Positions 27,649-36,097 of a DNA stretch of 64,000 nt are shown here, in pieces. The stretch is from contig NZ_JGYV01000001.1 of NCBI RefSeq assembly GCF_000741575.1, positions 715,776 through 779,775 on the forward strand, written 5' to 3'. Source of the DNA: Bifidobacterium cuniculi. Its GTDB lineage: Bacteria; Actinomycetota; Actinomycetes; Actinomycetales; Bifidobacteriaceae. The position numbers and the translations under genes are program-made. Under the pieces are notes generated by a model. The model worked only from the letters and a program-made list of their open reading frames with translations, made no database searches and was not told the origin of the DNA. Position 1 is the stretch's first letter; the number at the start of each line of letters is the position of its first letter.

Positions 27649-28296
27649 TCACGCTTCCATGGTGTTGCGCCCGAAAAGCTCCTGGAAGCGCGGGCCGTGC
27701 TCGCGCAGTTCGCGTTCGTAGCCGTCCGCCCAACCACCGAAGGGGCGCCAGGACAGCTCGTCGTTGCTGAAGCGCGGCTCGTCGGTCACCTCGGTCACGC
27801 AGAACCGCGGAATCACCAGGTTCGTGACGGGCGTGCCGCGCAACGCCTCCGCAATCACCAGGGGAGCGTTGGCGCCGCCGAAGACGTCGACGTTCCACCA
27901 GTCCTCGCTGATCCATGCGGTCGTACGGTTCTTGACGACCACGTCACGGCAGCGCAGCAGGAGTTCCGCGCCGATGCGCGTGTCGATCTCCCGCTCCGCC
28001 TCGTAGCGCGTGCCGCCCACCGACGGTCCCTTGGCCGTCACGGTCGCCACGCGGAAGCCGTCGCGGTGGCGGCGCAGCACGTCGAGGGGATCGAGGCCGG
28101 GCGTCATGGGCACGTTGAGCGTGTCCGAACGCAGCCGGACGCGCAGCGCATAGTTGTCCTCGTGCACGAAGTAGCCCTGCACCATGAGCGCCGTCGGCTC
28201 ATCCTTGAGGTCGTCGGGCATGGCGCGGCAGAAGAACCGTCGTTCGTACTGGAAATCGCCGGCGGGTGCGTCCATCACGCGTGCTGCAAAGTCCAT
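27649..28296 (-). CDS. CYTH-domain protein (triphosphate tunnel family)
   Basis: 215 residues. Features of the CYTH fold: an N-terminal acidic/basic strand YERRFF, paired basic strand RVRLR, TAKGP, EREID, and a late VVKNRTTAWISEDWWNVDVF followed by APLVIAEA. The family binds triphosphates (thiamine triphosphatase, inorganic triphosphatase, class IV cyclase). The first strand lacks the full ExExK signature, so activity is uncertain. TAGACT ends 7 nt before the ATG, suggesting a leaderless transcript. It converges with the thioredoxin-TPR gene, with only 6 nt between the stop codons. Confidence 0.75.
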   Translation of the reverse strand: MDFAARVMDAPAGDFQYERRFFCRAMPDDLKDEPTALMVQGYFVHEDNYALRVRLRSDTLNVPMTPGLDPLDVLRRHRDGFRVATVTAKGPSVGGTRYEAEREIDTRIGAELLLRCRDVVVKNRTTAWISEDWWNVDVFGGANAPLVIAEALRGTPVTNLVIPRFCVTEVTDEPRFSNDELSWRPFGGWADGYERELREHGPRFQELFGRNTMEA

Positions 28297-28303
28297 GCGT
28301 CCC

Positions 28304-28309
28304 AGTCTA
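28304..28309 (-). promoter_or_regulatory. -10 hexamer of the CYTH gene (leaderless configuration)
   Basis: On the minus strand TAGACT, then GGGACGC (7 nt), then ATG. The same arrangement is seen before argS. Confidence 0.5.
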
Positions 28310-28361
28310 GTGCCCATTGGGCAGACCGCGGGCTTCCGTACGGAAAAAAGCCGCGGGCGGC

Positions 28362-28391
28362 TTGCGTCGAAGTCAAGGCTGCGTGTACAGT
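28362..28391 (+). promoter_or_regulatory. Promoter of tRNA-Arg
   Basis: TTGCGT, 18-bp spacer, TACAGT, ending 13 nt before the tRNA 5' end. Confidence 0.6.
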
Positions 28392-28404
28392 AGTGCGAGC
28401 GTGA

Positions 28405-28477
28405 GGGCTCGTAGCTCAGTGGATAGAGCGTTCGCCTCCGGAGCGAAAGGCCGTGGGTTCGAACCCCATCGAGCCCA
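28405..28477 (+). tRNA. tRNA-Arg (CCG)
   Basis: 73-nt cloverleaf. Acceptor GGGCTCG/CGAGCCC, anticodon loop CTCCGGA in a TTCGC/GCGAA stem, T loop TTCGAAC. Discriminator A; CCA is not encoded. A family A element starts 11 nt downstream. Confidence 0.97.
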
Positions 28478-28488
28478 CTCACCTCTTT

Positions 28489-28520
28489 GAGAAATTGTTC
28501 ATTTTTTTGAACAAAATCTC
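28489..28520 (+). repeat. Family A element, single copy after tRNA-Arg
   Basis: GAGA-AATTGTTC, T-rich loop, GAACAAAA-TCTC. The TTGTTC/GAACAA core is closed by a GAGA/TCTC outer stem across an AA/AA mismatch. Position suggests a tRNA 3' processing or termination structure. Confidence 0.8.
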
Positions 28521-28532
28521 GCGCGCGTGCGC

Positions 28533-29993
28533 ATGCGTATGATGAACCTCATGCGCATGTTCGTCACCTATGCCAACGCCGCCGACACCGGGCTGGATGC
28601 CGCGTTGACCGAAACCGACCCCGCGGCGACCGCGTCGGCCGCCGGCGCGGCCCCGCCGGCCAGCCGCCTGGCCATCCACCCCGCTCGTCCGCGCCAGCAC
28701 ATCGACGGCTTCGGTGCCTCCATGACCGAAGCCAGCGCCTGGCTCTTCCTCAACGCCATGCGCGACCCCGACCGCATCCTGACCGAACTGTTCAGCGACA
28801 CCGACGGCATCGGACTGTCGCTGCTGCGCCAACCCATCGGCCCGTCCGACCACGTCGTGCGGCCCTACCGCTTCCTGCGCCGCCGCGCCGACCCCACGCT
28901 CGACTCCCTCGACTTCTCCCACGAGATCCGCGCCATCCTGCCGCCCGTCGGCGCCGCCGCACGGCTGCGCGCACGCTCCCAGGAAGCGCTGCCGGCCGGG
29001 CAGCGCACGCCGCTGCGCGTCATCGCCAGCCCGTGGAGCGCACCGGCGAACATGAAGACCAACCACAGCGTGCTCGGTCGACGGCCCATCAGCCGCCTCA
29101 TCGGCCGTCTCAAGCCCTCCTCCCACGGCGCCTACGCGGAACTCATCGCACGCTTCTGCGCACTGTACCGCCAGTACGGGGTGGACATCTTCGCCGTCAC
29201 CCCCGTCAACGAACCCGACCTCGCGCACTCCCTGTGGCCGACGATGGCGATGTCGCCCGCCGAACAGGCGCGCTTCGTGGCGCGCTCGCTGGCGCCGCGG
29301 CTGCGCGCACACGGCCTGGGCGACGTGCGCATCCTGTGCTGGGACCACAACTACTCGACCAGGCATTTCCCCGAGGGCCGCTTCGTGCGCGAGGTGTACG
29401 CACGGCCGGACGCGCTGGCTGCGCTCGCCGGCTCGGCATGGCACTACTATGGTGGCGACGTGCGCACGCTGGACGCCATCCACCGCGACTGGCCCGACAA
29501 GGGCATCTGGGTGACGGAAGCCTCCGGCGGCGACTGGGGGCCGCGCAACTGGGATGCCGCGCTCATGACGATGGGCGGCGCGGTGTGCTCGATGATGCAG
29601 CACTGGGCACGCTGCGCGATCCTGTGGAACGTGGCCCTCGACGGGCGGCACGCCCCCGACTGGTACTACGTGCGCCGCCAGCTGCGCCACGCGCAGAACC
29701 GCGGCCTGGTGAGCGTGGATCGCGCCACCGGCGAGGTGACACGCAACGCCGATTTCTACGCCCTGGCGCATTTCTCCCGTTTCGTCGCCCCCGGCTCGGC
29801 GTGCGTGGACAGCGACCTGTCCGACGGCCGCGGGATGCAGGCCGTCGCCTTTCGCACGGAGCGGTACGGGGTGGTGGCGGTCGTCGTCAACGAGCGCCCG
29901 GAAGCCGCCGCCGTGGAGGTGGCCGTGGACGGCGCCCGGCCGGTCCGCGTGACGCTGCCCCCGCGCTCCCTGACCACGCTGACGGATTGCTGA
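28533..29993 (+). CDS. GH30-family glycosidase, cytoplasmic
   Basis: About 486 residues, no signal peptide. Clan GH-A barrel with acid/base Glu in TPVNEPD (about residue 227) and nucleophile Glu in GIWVTEASGG (about residue 329), then a C-terminal beta domain. The N-terminal motif HIDGFGASMTEASAWL is typical of GH30 (glucosylceramidase/beta-glycosidase). Likely acts on an imported beta-linked oligosaccharide; the substrate is not inferable and no transporter is adjacent. The start is uncertain: several in-frame ATGs lie between 28533 and 28557 without a clear ribosome site. Confidence 0.85.
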   Translation: MRMMNLMRMFVTYANAADTGLDAALTETDPAATASAAGAAPPASRLAIHPARPRQHIDGFGASMTEASAWLFLNAMRDPDRILTELFSDTDGIGLSLLRQPIGPSDHVVRPYRFLRRRADPTLDSLDFSHEIRAILPPVGAAARLRARSQEALPAGQRTPLRVIASPWSAPANMKTNHSVLGRRPISRLIGRLKPSSHGAYAELIARFCALYRQYGVDIFAVTPVNEPDLAHSLWPTMAMSPAEQARFVARSLAPRLRAHGLGDVRILCWDHNYSTRHFPEGRFVREVYARPDALAALAGSAWHYYGGDVRTLDAIHRDWPDKGIWVTEASGGDWGPRNWDAALMTMGGAVCSMMQHWARCAILWNVALDGRHAPDWYYVRRQLRHAQNRGLVSVDRATGEVTRNADFYALAHFSRFVAPGSACVDSDLSDGRGMQAVAFRTERYGVVAVVVNERPEAAAVEVAVDGARPVRVTLPPRSLTTLTDC

Positions 29994-30039
29994 CCCCTTC
30001 TAGAAATTGTTCATTTTTTCGAACAAAATCTAGAAGGGG
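29994..30039 (+). repeat. Family A element, single copy after the GH30 gene
   Basis: Begins at the base after the GH30 stop. CCCCTTCTAGA/TCTAGAAGGGG outer stem, AA/AA internal mismatch, TTGTTC/GAACAA inner stem, 8-nt T-rich loop. It has the longest outer stem of the single copies and is the clearest case of outer-stem pairing maintained with a different sequence. Confidence 0.85.
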
Positions 30040-30050
30040 ACAGCTGTGGC

Positions 30051-30056
30051 TAGACT
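30051..30056 (+). promoter_or_regulatory. -10 hexamer of argS (leaderless configuration)
   Basis: TAGACT, GGGCCGA (7 nt), ATG. No ribosome-binding site precedes the ATG. Confidence 0.5.
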
Positions 30057-30063
30057 GGGCCGA

Positions 30064-31854
30064 ATGAGCCCCGAAGCACTTTCTGAACTGATTTACACCA
30101 TCGCCCAGGACCTCATCGCCTCCGGACAGGCCGGCACGCTCACCGTCGACCTGCTGCCGCCGGCGGACAAGTTCGCCGTCATGCGCCCCAAGGACCGTGC
30201 GCACGGCGACTGGGCTTCCAACGCCGCCATGCAGCTCGCCAAGAAGGCCGGCATGAAGCCGCACGACTTCGCCGAGCTCTTCGCCGCACGCCTCAAGGAT
30301 GCCGACGGCATCAAGGACGTCGAGGTCGCCGGCCCCGGCTTCATCAACATCACCCTGGACTCCGCCTCCGCCGCCGCGGTCGTCGACCAAGTGCTCGCCG
30401 AGGGCACGAAGTTCGGCACCAACGACCATCTGGCCGGCCGTACGCTCAACCTTGAGTTCGTCTCCGCGAACCCCACCGGCCCGATTCATATCGGCGGCAC
30501 CCGCTGGGCGGCCGTAGGCGACTCCATGGCCCGCGTCCTCGAGGCCAACGGCGCCGAGGTCGTGCGCGAATACTACTTCAACGACCACGGCGAACAGATC
30601 AACCGCTTCGCCAAGTCCCTGGTCGCCGCCGCGCACGGCGAGCCGACCCCGTCCGACGGCTACAAGGGCGCCTACATCGACGAGATCGCACGCCGCGTGA
30701 TCGTTGAAGCCAACGCCGACGGCATCGACATCCTCGACCTCGAGCGCATCGACGGCGGCACCGACGCCGACGGCGAGCCGCTGGGGGAGGGTGACTCCGC
30801 CCAGCGCGAGGAGTTCCGCAAGCGCGCCGTGCCCATGATGTTCAGCGAGATCCAGGAATCCATGAAGGAGTTCCGCGTCCGCTTCGACGTGTGGTTCCAC
30901 GAGAACAGCCTGTACGCCGACGGCGAGGTCGACAAGGCCATCGCCGCCCTGCGCGAGCGCGGCGACATCTTCGAGAAGGACGGCGCCACCTGGTTCGCCA
31001 GCACGAAGCACGGCGACGACAAGGACCGCGTCATCGTCAAGTCCGACGGCAACTACGCGTACTTCGCCGCCGACATCGCCTACTACAACAACAAGCGCCA
31101 CCGCGCCGACCATCCCGCCGACGTCGCCATCTACATGCTCGGCGCCGACCACCACGGCTACATCGGCCGCATGATGGCCATGTGCGCCGCCTTCGGCGAC
31201 CAGCCGGGCGAGAACATGCAGATCCTCATCGGCCAGCTCGTCAACGTGATGAAGGACGGCAAGCCCGTGCGCATGTCCAAGCGCGCCGGCAACGTCGTCA
31301 CCATCGACGACCTCATCGACGCGATCGGCGTGGACGCCTCCCGCTATTCGCTGGCACGCACCGACTACAATTCGCCGGTCGACATCGACCTCGACCTGCT
31401 CGCCTCGCATTCCAACGACAACCCCGTCTACTACGTGCAGTACGCGCACGCACGCTCCTGCAACGTCGACCGCAACGCCGCCGCCGCGAACATCGAGCGT
31501 GACGCGGCCGACCTGGCGCTCCTGGACACCGCGGCCGACGGCGAGGTGCTCGCCCAGCTCGCGCAGTGGCCGGCCGTGCTGCGCGAGGCCGGCGACCTGC
31601 GCGCTCCGCACCGCGTGGCCCACTACCTCGAGGACCTGGCTGCCGCCTACCACAAGTGGTACAACGTCGAGCGCGTCGTGCCCATGGCCCTGACCGAGGC
31701 CGAGGAACGCCGCGACGACGCCGAGGCCCTGCGCATCGCCAAGTGCCCCGAACCCGCCCGCACCGCCGCCCGCCTCAAACTCAACGACGCCGTGCAGCAG
31801 GTCATCGCCAACGGCCTGGAGCTGCTGGGCGTGAGCGCGCCGGACAAGATGTGA
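30064..31854 (+). CDS. argS: Arginyl-tRNA synthetase
   Basis: 596 residues, class I synthetase. N-terminal additional domain. HIGH-like motif in FVSANPTGPIHIGG (about residues 138-151). KMSKR-like RMSKRAGN and the C-terminal anticodon-binding domain ending in NGLELLGVSAPDKM. Charges tRNA-Arg, and a tRNA-Arg gene lies 1.6 kb upstream, probably by coincidence. The start is chosen by homology and the -10 placement; a GTG six codons upstream is rejected. argS-lysA-hom-thrB order is common in actinobacteria. Confidence 0.97.
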   Translation: MSPEALSELIYTIAQDLIASGQAGTLTVDLLPPADKFAVMRPKDRAHGDWASNAAMQLAKKAGMKPHDFAELFAARLKDADGIKDVEVAGPGFINITLDSASAAAVVDQVLAEGTKFGTNDHLAGRTLNLEFVSANPTGPIHIGGTRWAAVGDSMARVLEANGAEVVREYYFNDHGEQINRFAKSLVAAAHGEPTPSDGYKGAYIDEIARRVIVEANADGIDILDLERIDGGTDADGEPLGEGDSAQREEFRKRAVPMMFSEIQESMKEFRVRFDVWFHENSLYADGEVDKAIAALRERGDIFEKDGATWFASTKHGDDKDRVIVKSDGNYAYFAADIAYYNNKRHRADHPADVAIYMLGADHHGYIGRMMAMCAAFGDQPGENMQILIGQLVNVMKDGKPVRMSKRAGNVVTIDDLIDAIGVDASRYSLARTDYNSPVDIDLDLLASHSNDNPVYYVQYAHARSCNVDRNAAAANIERDAADLALLDTAADGEVLAQLAQWPAVLREAGDLRAPHRVAHYLEDLAAAYHKWYNVERVVPMALTEAEERRDDAEALRIAKCPEPARTAARLKLNDAVQQVIANGLELLGVSAPDKM

Positions 31855-31858
31855 TATT

Positions 31859-31949
31859 AGAAATTGTTCATTTTTCTGAACAAAATCTCAGGACGGGCCG
31901 CGCCGGCGGCCCGCGTCCTAGATTTTGTTCAGAGAAATGAACAATTTCT
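31859..31949. repeat. Palindrome closed by a family A pair, between argS and lysA
   Basis: Starts 4 nt after the argS stop. Two inverted family A copies (31859 and 31920 regions) enclose a GC-rich apex GGCCGCGCCGGCGGCC, with small bulges. The right copy has a changed T-run (TTTCTC), showing that the copies are diverging. Confidence 0.9.
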
Positions 31950-31974
31950 CAGGACGTGACGTAAGGACCCCACC

Positions 31975-33540
31975 ATGCTGACTTTCATCTGGCCCACCGC
32001 GGCCGACCGCGACGACTCCGGCGCCATCGCCTTCCACGGCATCACCGCCGCGCAACTGCTCGACGAGTTCGGCTCGCCGCTCTACGTCATCGACGTCGAC
32101 GAAGTGCGCGACCGCGCACGCTTCTTCCGCAAGGCGGCACAGGACGCCTTCGCCAACACCACCGTGCATGTCAGCTACGCCGCCAAGGCCTTCCTGAGCA
32201 AACAGGTCGCGCGCATCGTCACCGAGGCGGGGCTCTACCTGGACACCTGCACCATGGGGGAGATGCGCATCGCGCTTGCCGCCGGCGTGCCCGGCCGCCG
32301 TCTCGTGCTGCACGGCAACAACAAGTCCGACGAGGAGATCGCCCTGGCCATCCGGGAAGGCTTCGACAAGATCGTCGTCGACGAACCCGGCGAACCGGCG
32401 CGCATCGCCCGCATCGCCCGCGAACTGGGCAAGCGCGCCCGCGTCATGCTGCGCGTCACCTCCGGCATCCACGCCGGCGGCCACGAATACGTCTCCACCG
32501 CCCACGAGGACCAGAAGTTCGGCGTGGCGCTCCTGCCCGTCGGCGCCGACACCACCATCGTCGACCGTGCCACCGCGCTCGCCGACGCCTCGCCCGCCGT
32601 CGCCAACGCCCTCATGGCCGAGACCCGCGCCGAAGAGGACGGCCGCACCCTCGACCATTCGGTACGCTACCCCTATGACCTCAAGGCCACCGACGTCACC
32701 GAGGACGACCGCATCCTGGCGGCCGCCATGGAACTCATCGCCAACGGCCCCGCCCTGCAGGTCCTCCAGGCCATCGCCAAGGAGGACGACGCCCTCGAAC
32801 TCGTCGGCATCCACACGCACATCGGCTCCAACATCCACGACGCCGACGCCTTCATCCAGTCCGCCCGCCGCATGATGCTGCTGCGCAAGACCTTCTACGC
32901 CACCAACGGCGTCACCCTGCCCGAGGTCGACCTCGGCGGCGGCTACTCCGTCGCCTACACCGACGGCGAGGACGCCATGGACGTGCGCGCCGAACTCGCC
33001 CGCCTCGCCGGCGCCGTCGGCGACACCAACCGCATCCTCGGCATGCCCATGCCCGTCATCTCCTTCGAACCCGGCCGCTGGATCGTCGCCCCCGCCGGCG
33101 TCACCCTCTACCGCGTCGGCACCGTCAAGACCGTGCAGCTGGCCGGCGTGACCGACGACGACGGCCACGAAGTGGCCGAACGCACCTACGTCTCCGTCGA
33201 CGGCGGCATGTCCGACAACATCCGTCCCGCACTCTACGACGCCGACTACACCGCCGCGCTCGCCAACCGCGAAGGCAGCGAGGAGACGCGGCTGAGCCGC
33301 GTGGTGGGCATGCACTGCGAGTCCGGCGACATCGTCGTGAAGACCGCGCAGCTGCCTGCCGACATCACGCGCGGCGACCTGCTGGCCGTGCCCGTGACCG
33401 GCGCCTATGGGCGCACGATGGCCAGCAACTACAACCAGGCCCTGATCCCCGCCGTCGTCGCGGTGGGGGAGGACGGCGCGCACGTGATGATGCGCCGCCA
33501 GACCGTGGAGGACCTGCTGGACCTGGACGTCAGCGAGTAG
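31975..33540 (+). CDS. lysA: Diaminopimelate decarboxylase
   Basis: 521 residues, PLP-dependent; last step of lysine synthesis. PLP lysine in VHVSYAAKAF (about residue 67), HTHIGSN substrate/PLP strand, GGGYSVAY phosphate-binding glycines, and the C-terminal CESGD motif. At 521 residues it is somewhat longer than the ~460 of other actinobacteria, with an Ala/Glu-rich insert around residues 195-235. GTAAGGACC precedes ATG. Confidence 0.95.
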   Translation: MLTFIWPTAADRDDSGAIAFHGITAAQLLDEFGSPLYVIDVDEVRDRARFFRKAAQDAFANTTVHVSYAAKAFLSKQVARIVTEAGLYLDTCTMGEMRIALAAGVPGRRLVLHGNNKSDEEIALAIREGFDKIVVDEPGEPARIARIARELGKRARVMLRVTSGIHAGGHEYVSTAHEDQKFGVALLPVGADTTIVDRATALADASPAVANALMAETRAEEDGRTLDHSVRYPYDLKATDVTEDDRILAAAMELIANGPALQVLQAIAKEDDALELVGIHTHIGSNIHDADAFIQSARRMMLLRKTFYATNGVTLPEVDLGGGYSVAYTDGEDAMDVRAELARLAGAVGDTNRILGMPMPVISFEPGRWIVAPAGVTLYRVGTVKTVQLAGVTDDDGHEVAERTYVSVDGGMSDNIRPALYDADYTAALANREGSEETRLSRVVGMHCESGDIVVKTAQLPADITRGDLLAVPVTGAYGRTMASNYNQALIPAVVAVGEDGAHVMMRRQTVEDLLDLDVSE

Positions 33541-33633
33541 GACCGGGAATCCCGAGATGGCCCCGGCCATGCCGGTGGCCAGTCGGTACAATGGCCCCTT
33601 AGGAAACCAACCACCCATGGAAGGACGCTCACC

Positions 33634-34941
33634 GTGGCAGACAACACCCCCATCCGCGTAGGACTCCTCGGCGCCGGCACCGTCGGCTCCCAGACGGCAC
33701 GCCTACTCGTCGAGCAGCAGGACGAACTGGCGCAGCGCATCGGACGGCCAATCGAACTGTCCGGCGTGGCCTGCCTCGACCCCGAGGAAGTCGACTTCCC
33801 CTGGATCGACAAGTCCCTGCTCACCAGCGACACCATGAGCGTGGTGAGGAACGCGGACATCGTCGTCGAACTCATCGGCGGCACCGGCGTGGCCCGCACC
33901 TTCGTACTCGAGGCCCTGAACAACGGCGCCTCCGTGGTCACCGCCAACAAGGCGCTCCTGGCCAAGTACGGCCCTGAACTCTACAGGGCCGCGGAAGACC
34001 ACCATGCGGACATCTACTTCGAGGCGGCGGTCGGCGGCGCCATCCCGATCGTGCGCCCCCTGCGCGAATCCCTCGTGGGCGACCAGGTCAAGGACATGCT
34101 CGGCATCGTCAACGGCACCACCAACTACATCCTCGACGAGATGACAACCAAGGGCCTCGACTTCGACGTCGCTCTCAAGGATGCCCAGGCCAAGGGCTAC
34201 GCGGAAGCCGACCCGACCGGTGACATCGAGGGCGAGGACGCCGCCAACAAGGCCGCCATCATGGCCACCCTCGCCTACCACACCAACGTCGGCATCGACG
34301 ACGTCACCGTGGAGGGCATCACCGCCATCACCGCCGACGACATCTCCGCCGCCACCGCCGAGCACCGCGTCATCAAGCTGCTCGCCGTCGTCGACAAGTC
34401 CGACGCCGGCGTCTCCGCACGCGTCTACCCGGCCCTCATCAAGGACGAACACCCCCTGGCCAGCGTCCGCGGCTCCTTCAACGCCGTCTTCCTGCGCGCC
34501 GAATACGCCGACGACCTCATGTTCTACGGCCGTGGCGCCGGCGGCGCACCCACCGCCTCCGCCGTCGTCGGCGACATCGTCACCGTCGCCCGCCACATCG
34601 CCGCCGGTTGCACCGGCCCGGCGATCCGCATGTACAACGACTATCCGATCGCGCCGCTGAGCGCCTCCAAGGCTGCCTTCGCCGTGCGCTTCCTCATCCA
34701 CGACAACCCAGGCGTGCTGGCGCAGATCTCCGCGGTCTTCGCGAAGAACGGCGTCTCCATCAACGGCGTCAACCAGGACTTGAAGCCCACGCTCAAGGAC
34801 CCCGGCTACGACGGCGAGATCCAGCAGCTGCGCCTCGTCACCCACATGACCGACGAGATCACGCTGCGCGCCACCGTCGAAGAAGTGTGCGCACTCGACT
34901 GCGTCACCGGCACGCCGTCCATCCTGCGCGTCCTCGACTGA
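33634..34941 (+). CDS. hom: Homoserine dehydrogenase (with C-terminal ACT domain)
   Basis: 435 residues, GTG start after GGAAGG. NAD(P)-binding GLLGAGTVGSQ, catalytic region GIVNGTTNYIL and the family signature beginning AKGYAEADPTGDIEGEDAAN. The C-terminal ~90 residues form an ACT-like domain (VRFLIHDNPGVLAQISAVFA), the usual site of threonine feedback. TACAAT at 33587 is a possible -10. Supplies homoserine to both thrB next door and metA 21 kb upstream. Confidence 0.96.
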   Translation: MADNTPIRVGLLGAGTVGSQTARLLVEQQDELAQRIGRPIELSGVACLDPEEVDFPWIDKSLLTSDTMSVVRNADIVVELIGGTGVARTFVLEALNNGASVVTANKALLAKYGPELYRAAEDHHADIYFEAAVGGAIPIVRPLRESLVGDQVKDMLGIVNGTTNYILDEMTTKGLDFDVALKDAQAKGYAEADPTGDIEGEDAANKAAIMATLAYHTNVGIDDVTVEGITAITADDISAATAEHRVIKLLAVVDKSDAGVSARVYPALIKDEHPLASVRGSFNAVFLRAEYADDLMFYGRGAGGAPTASAVVGDIVTVARHIAAGCTGPAIRMYNDYPIAPLSASKAAFAVRFLIHDNPGVLAQISAVFAKNGVSINGVNQDLKPTLKDPGYDGEIQQLRLVTHMTDEITLRATVEEVCALDCVTGTPSILRVLD

Positions 34942-34977
34942 ATACGCCAGACCCACCACAGAGAGAAGAGAACAACG

Positions 34978-35964
34978 ATGGAACCGGTCACCCACAAGGT
35001 GCGCGTCCGCGTGCCTGCCACCAGCGCCAACCTCGGCTCGGGCTTCGACACCGTCGGCCTCGCGCTCGACTACCACGACGAACTCGAGTTCACGCTGTGT
35101 GCCGACCCGCTCAACAAGGCGGCGCAGGTGCTCATCGAGGGCGAAGGCGCGGACACGTTGCCCCGCGACGAATCGCACCTCGTGGTCGCCACCTTCCGGC
35201 GCGCCTGCGAGCACTTCGGGCTGGCCAGGACCGGTTTCATCCTCGAAGCGCACAACAACATCCCCCAGGCGCGTGGCATGGGCTCCTCGGCCGAGGCCAT
35301 CGTCGCCGCCATCACCGCCGCCTACGCCTTCAGCCACGACGGCGAACTCGACCGCGACGCCGTCTTCGAACTCGCCGCCCGCATCGAAGGCCACCCCGAC
35401 AACGTGGCCCCCGCCGTCTACGGAGGCATGACCGTCTCCTGGACCGACGCCGCCGACACCCGCGTGTTCGGAGACGGCAGCGTCGTCAACGACGGCTACC
35501 GCACCGTGCGCTACCTGGTCGACCCCTCCATGACCGCCACCGTCTTCGTGCCCGACTACGAACTGTCCACCGCCAAGGCGCGCGAGGCGCTACCCGCCAC
35601 CGTACCCTTCGCCGACGCCGTGCACAACGTCGCGCGCGCCAGCCTGCTCATCGGCGCCATGAACCCTGCCGCGCTCGCGGATCGGCAGGACCCCAACGCG
35701 CTGCTCATGACCGCCACCGAGGACCGCATGCACCAGCAGTACCGTGGCCCCCTCATGCAGCCGTCCGCCGACCTCATCGCCAAGCTGCGCGCCGCCGGCT
35801 TCGCGGCGGCCGTCTCCGGCGCCGGCCCCTGCGTGCTCGTCCTGCACGCCGGCGACGCCGACGCCATCATCGACGCCGTCGCCACCGAACAGCTCGAATC
35901 GGGACATTGGAAGGTGCTCCACCTGCCGATCGACGCGGCGGGCGTGCAGGTGTCGCGCAGCTGA
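34978..35964 (+). CDS. thrB: Homoserine kinase
   Basis: 328 residues, GHMP kinase family. N-terminal PATSANLGSGFDTVGLA, ATP loop PQARGMGSSAEAIVAAI (about residues 96-112), and C-terminal SGAGPCVLVL. Phosphorylates homoserine for threonine synthesis. AGAGAGAAGAG precedes ATG; 36 nt after hom, so probably one transcript. Confidence 0.95.
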   Translation: MEPVTHKVRVRVPATSANLGSGFDTVGLALDYHDELEFTLCADPLNKAAQVLIEGEGADTLPRDESHLVVATFRRACEHFGLARTGFILEAHNNIPQARGMGSSAEAIVAAITAAYAFSHDGELDRDAVFELAARIEGHPDNVAPAVYGGMTVSWTDAADTRVFGDGSVVNDGYRTVRYLVDPSMTATVFVPDYELSTAKAREALPATVPFADAVHNVARASLLIGAMNPAALADRQDPNALLMTATEDRMHQQYRGPLMQPSADLIAKLRAAGFAAAVSGAGPCVLVLHAGDADAIIDAVATEQLESGHWKVLHLPIDAAGVQVSRS

Positions 35965-36097
35965 CCGCAGCGGCCACGCACGGCGGCGTCCCAGCGACTC
36001 GGTAGGATGGTGGACTGCAGAGTGTCGGAACAAGCCGCCGGTGCGTCCGTGGATATTGTGTCTGCGGATGGTTGGGGCGCATGAGATCAAGGACGGG

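Noticed and set aside
27649..28482. Longer CYTH frame running through the tRNA-Arg gene
   Set aside because: The extension would translate the complement of a clear tRNA. The ATG at 28296 follows a well-placed -10 hexamer.
28489..28520. Family A as a LexA/SOS operator (GAAC and GTTC half-sites)
   Set aside because: The half-sites are in the reverse order and spacing for the actinobacterial LexA box, and all copies but one lie at gene 3' ends.
28405..28520. tRNA-Arg 3' end as an integration site for an island carrying GH30
   Set aside because: No duplicated tRNA end, integrase or composition shift was found around the GH30 gene.
34978..34980. Riboswitch or attenuator ahead of the lysA, hom/thrB or metA genes
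   Set aside because: The leaders are too short or are filled by the palindromes. I saw no lysine, SAM or T-box consensus elements.
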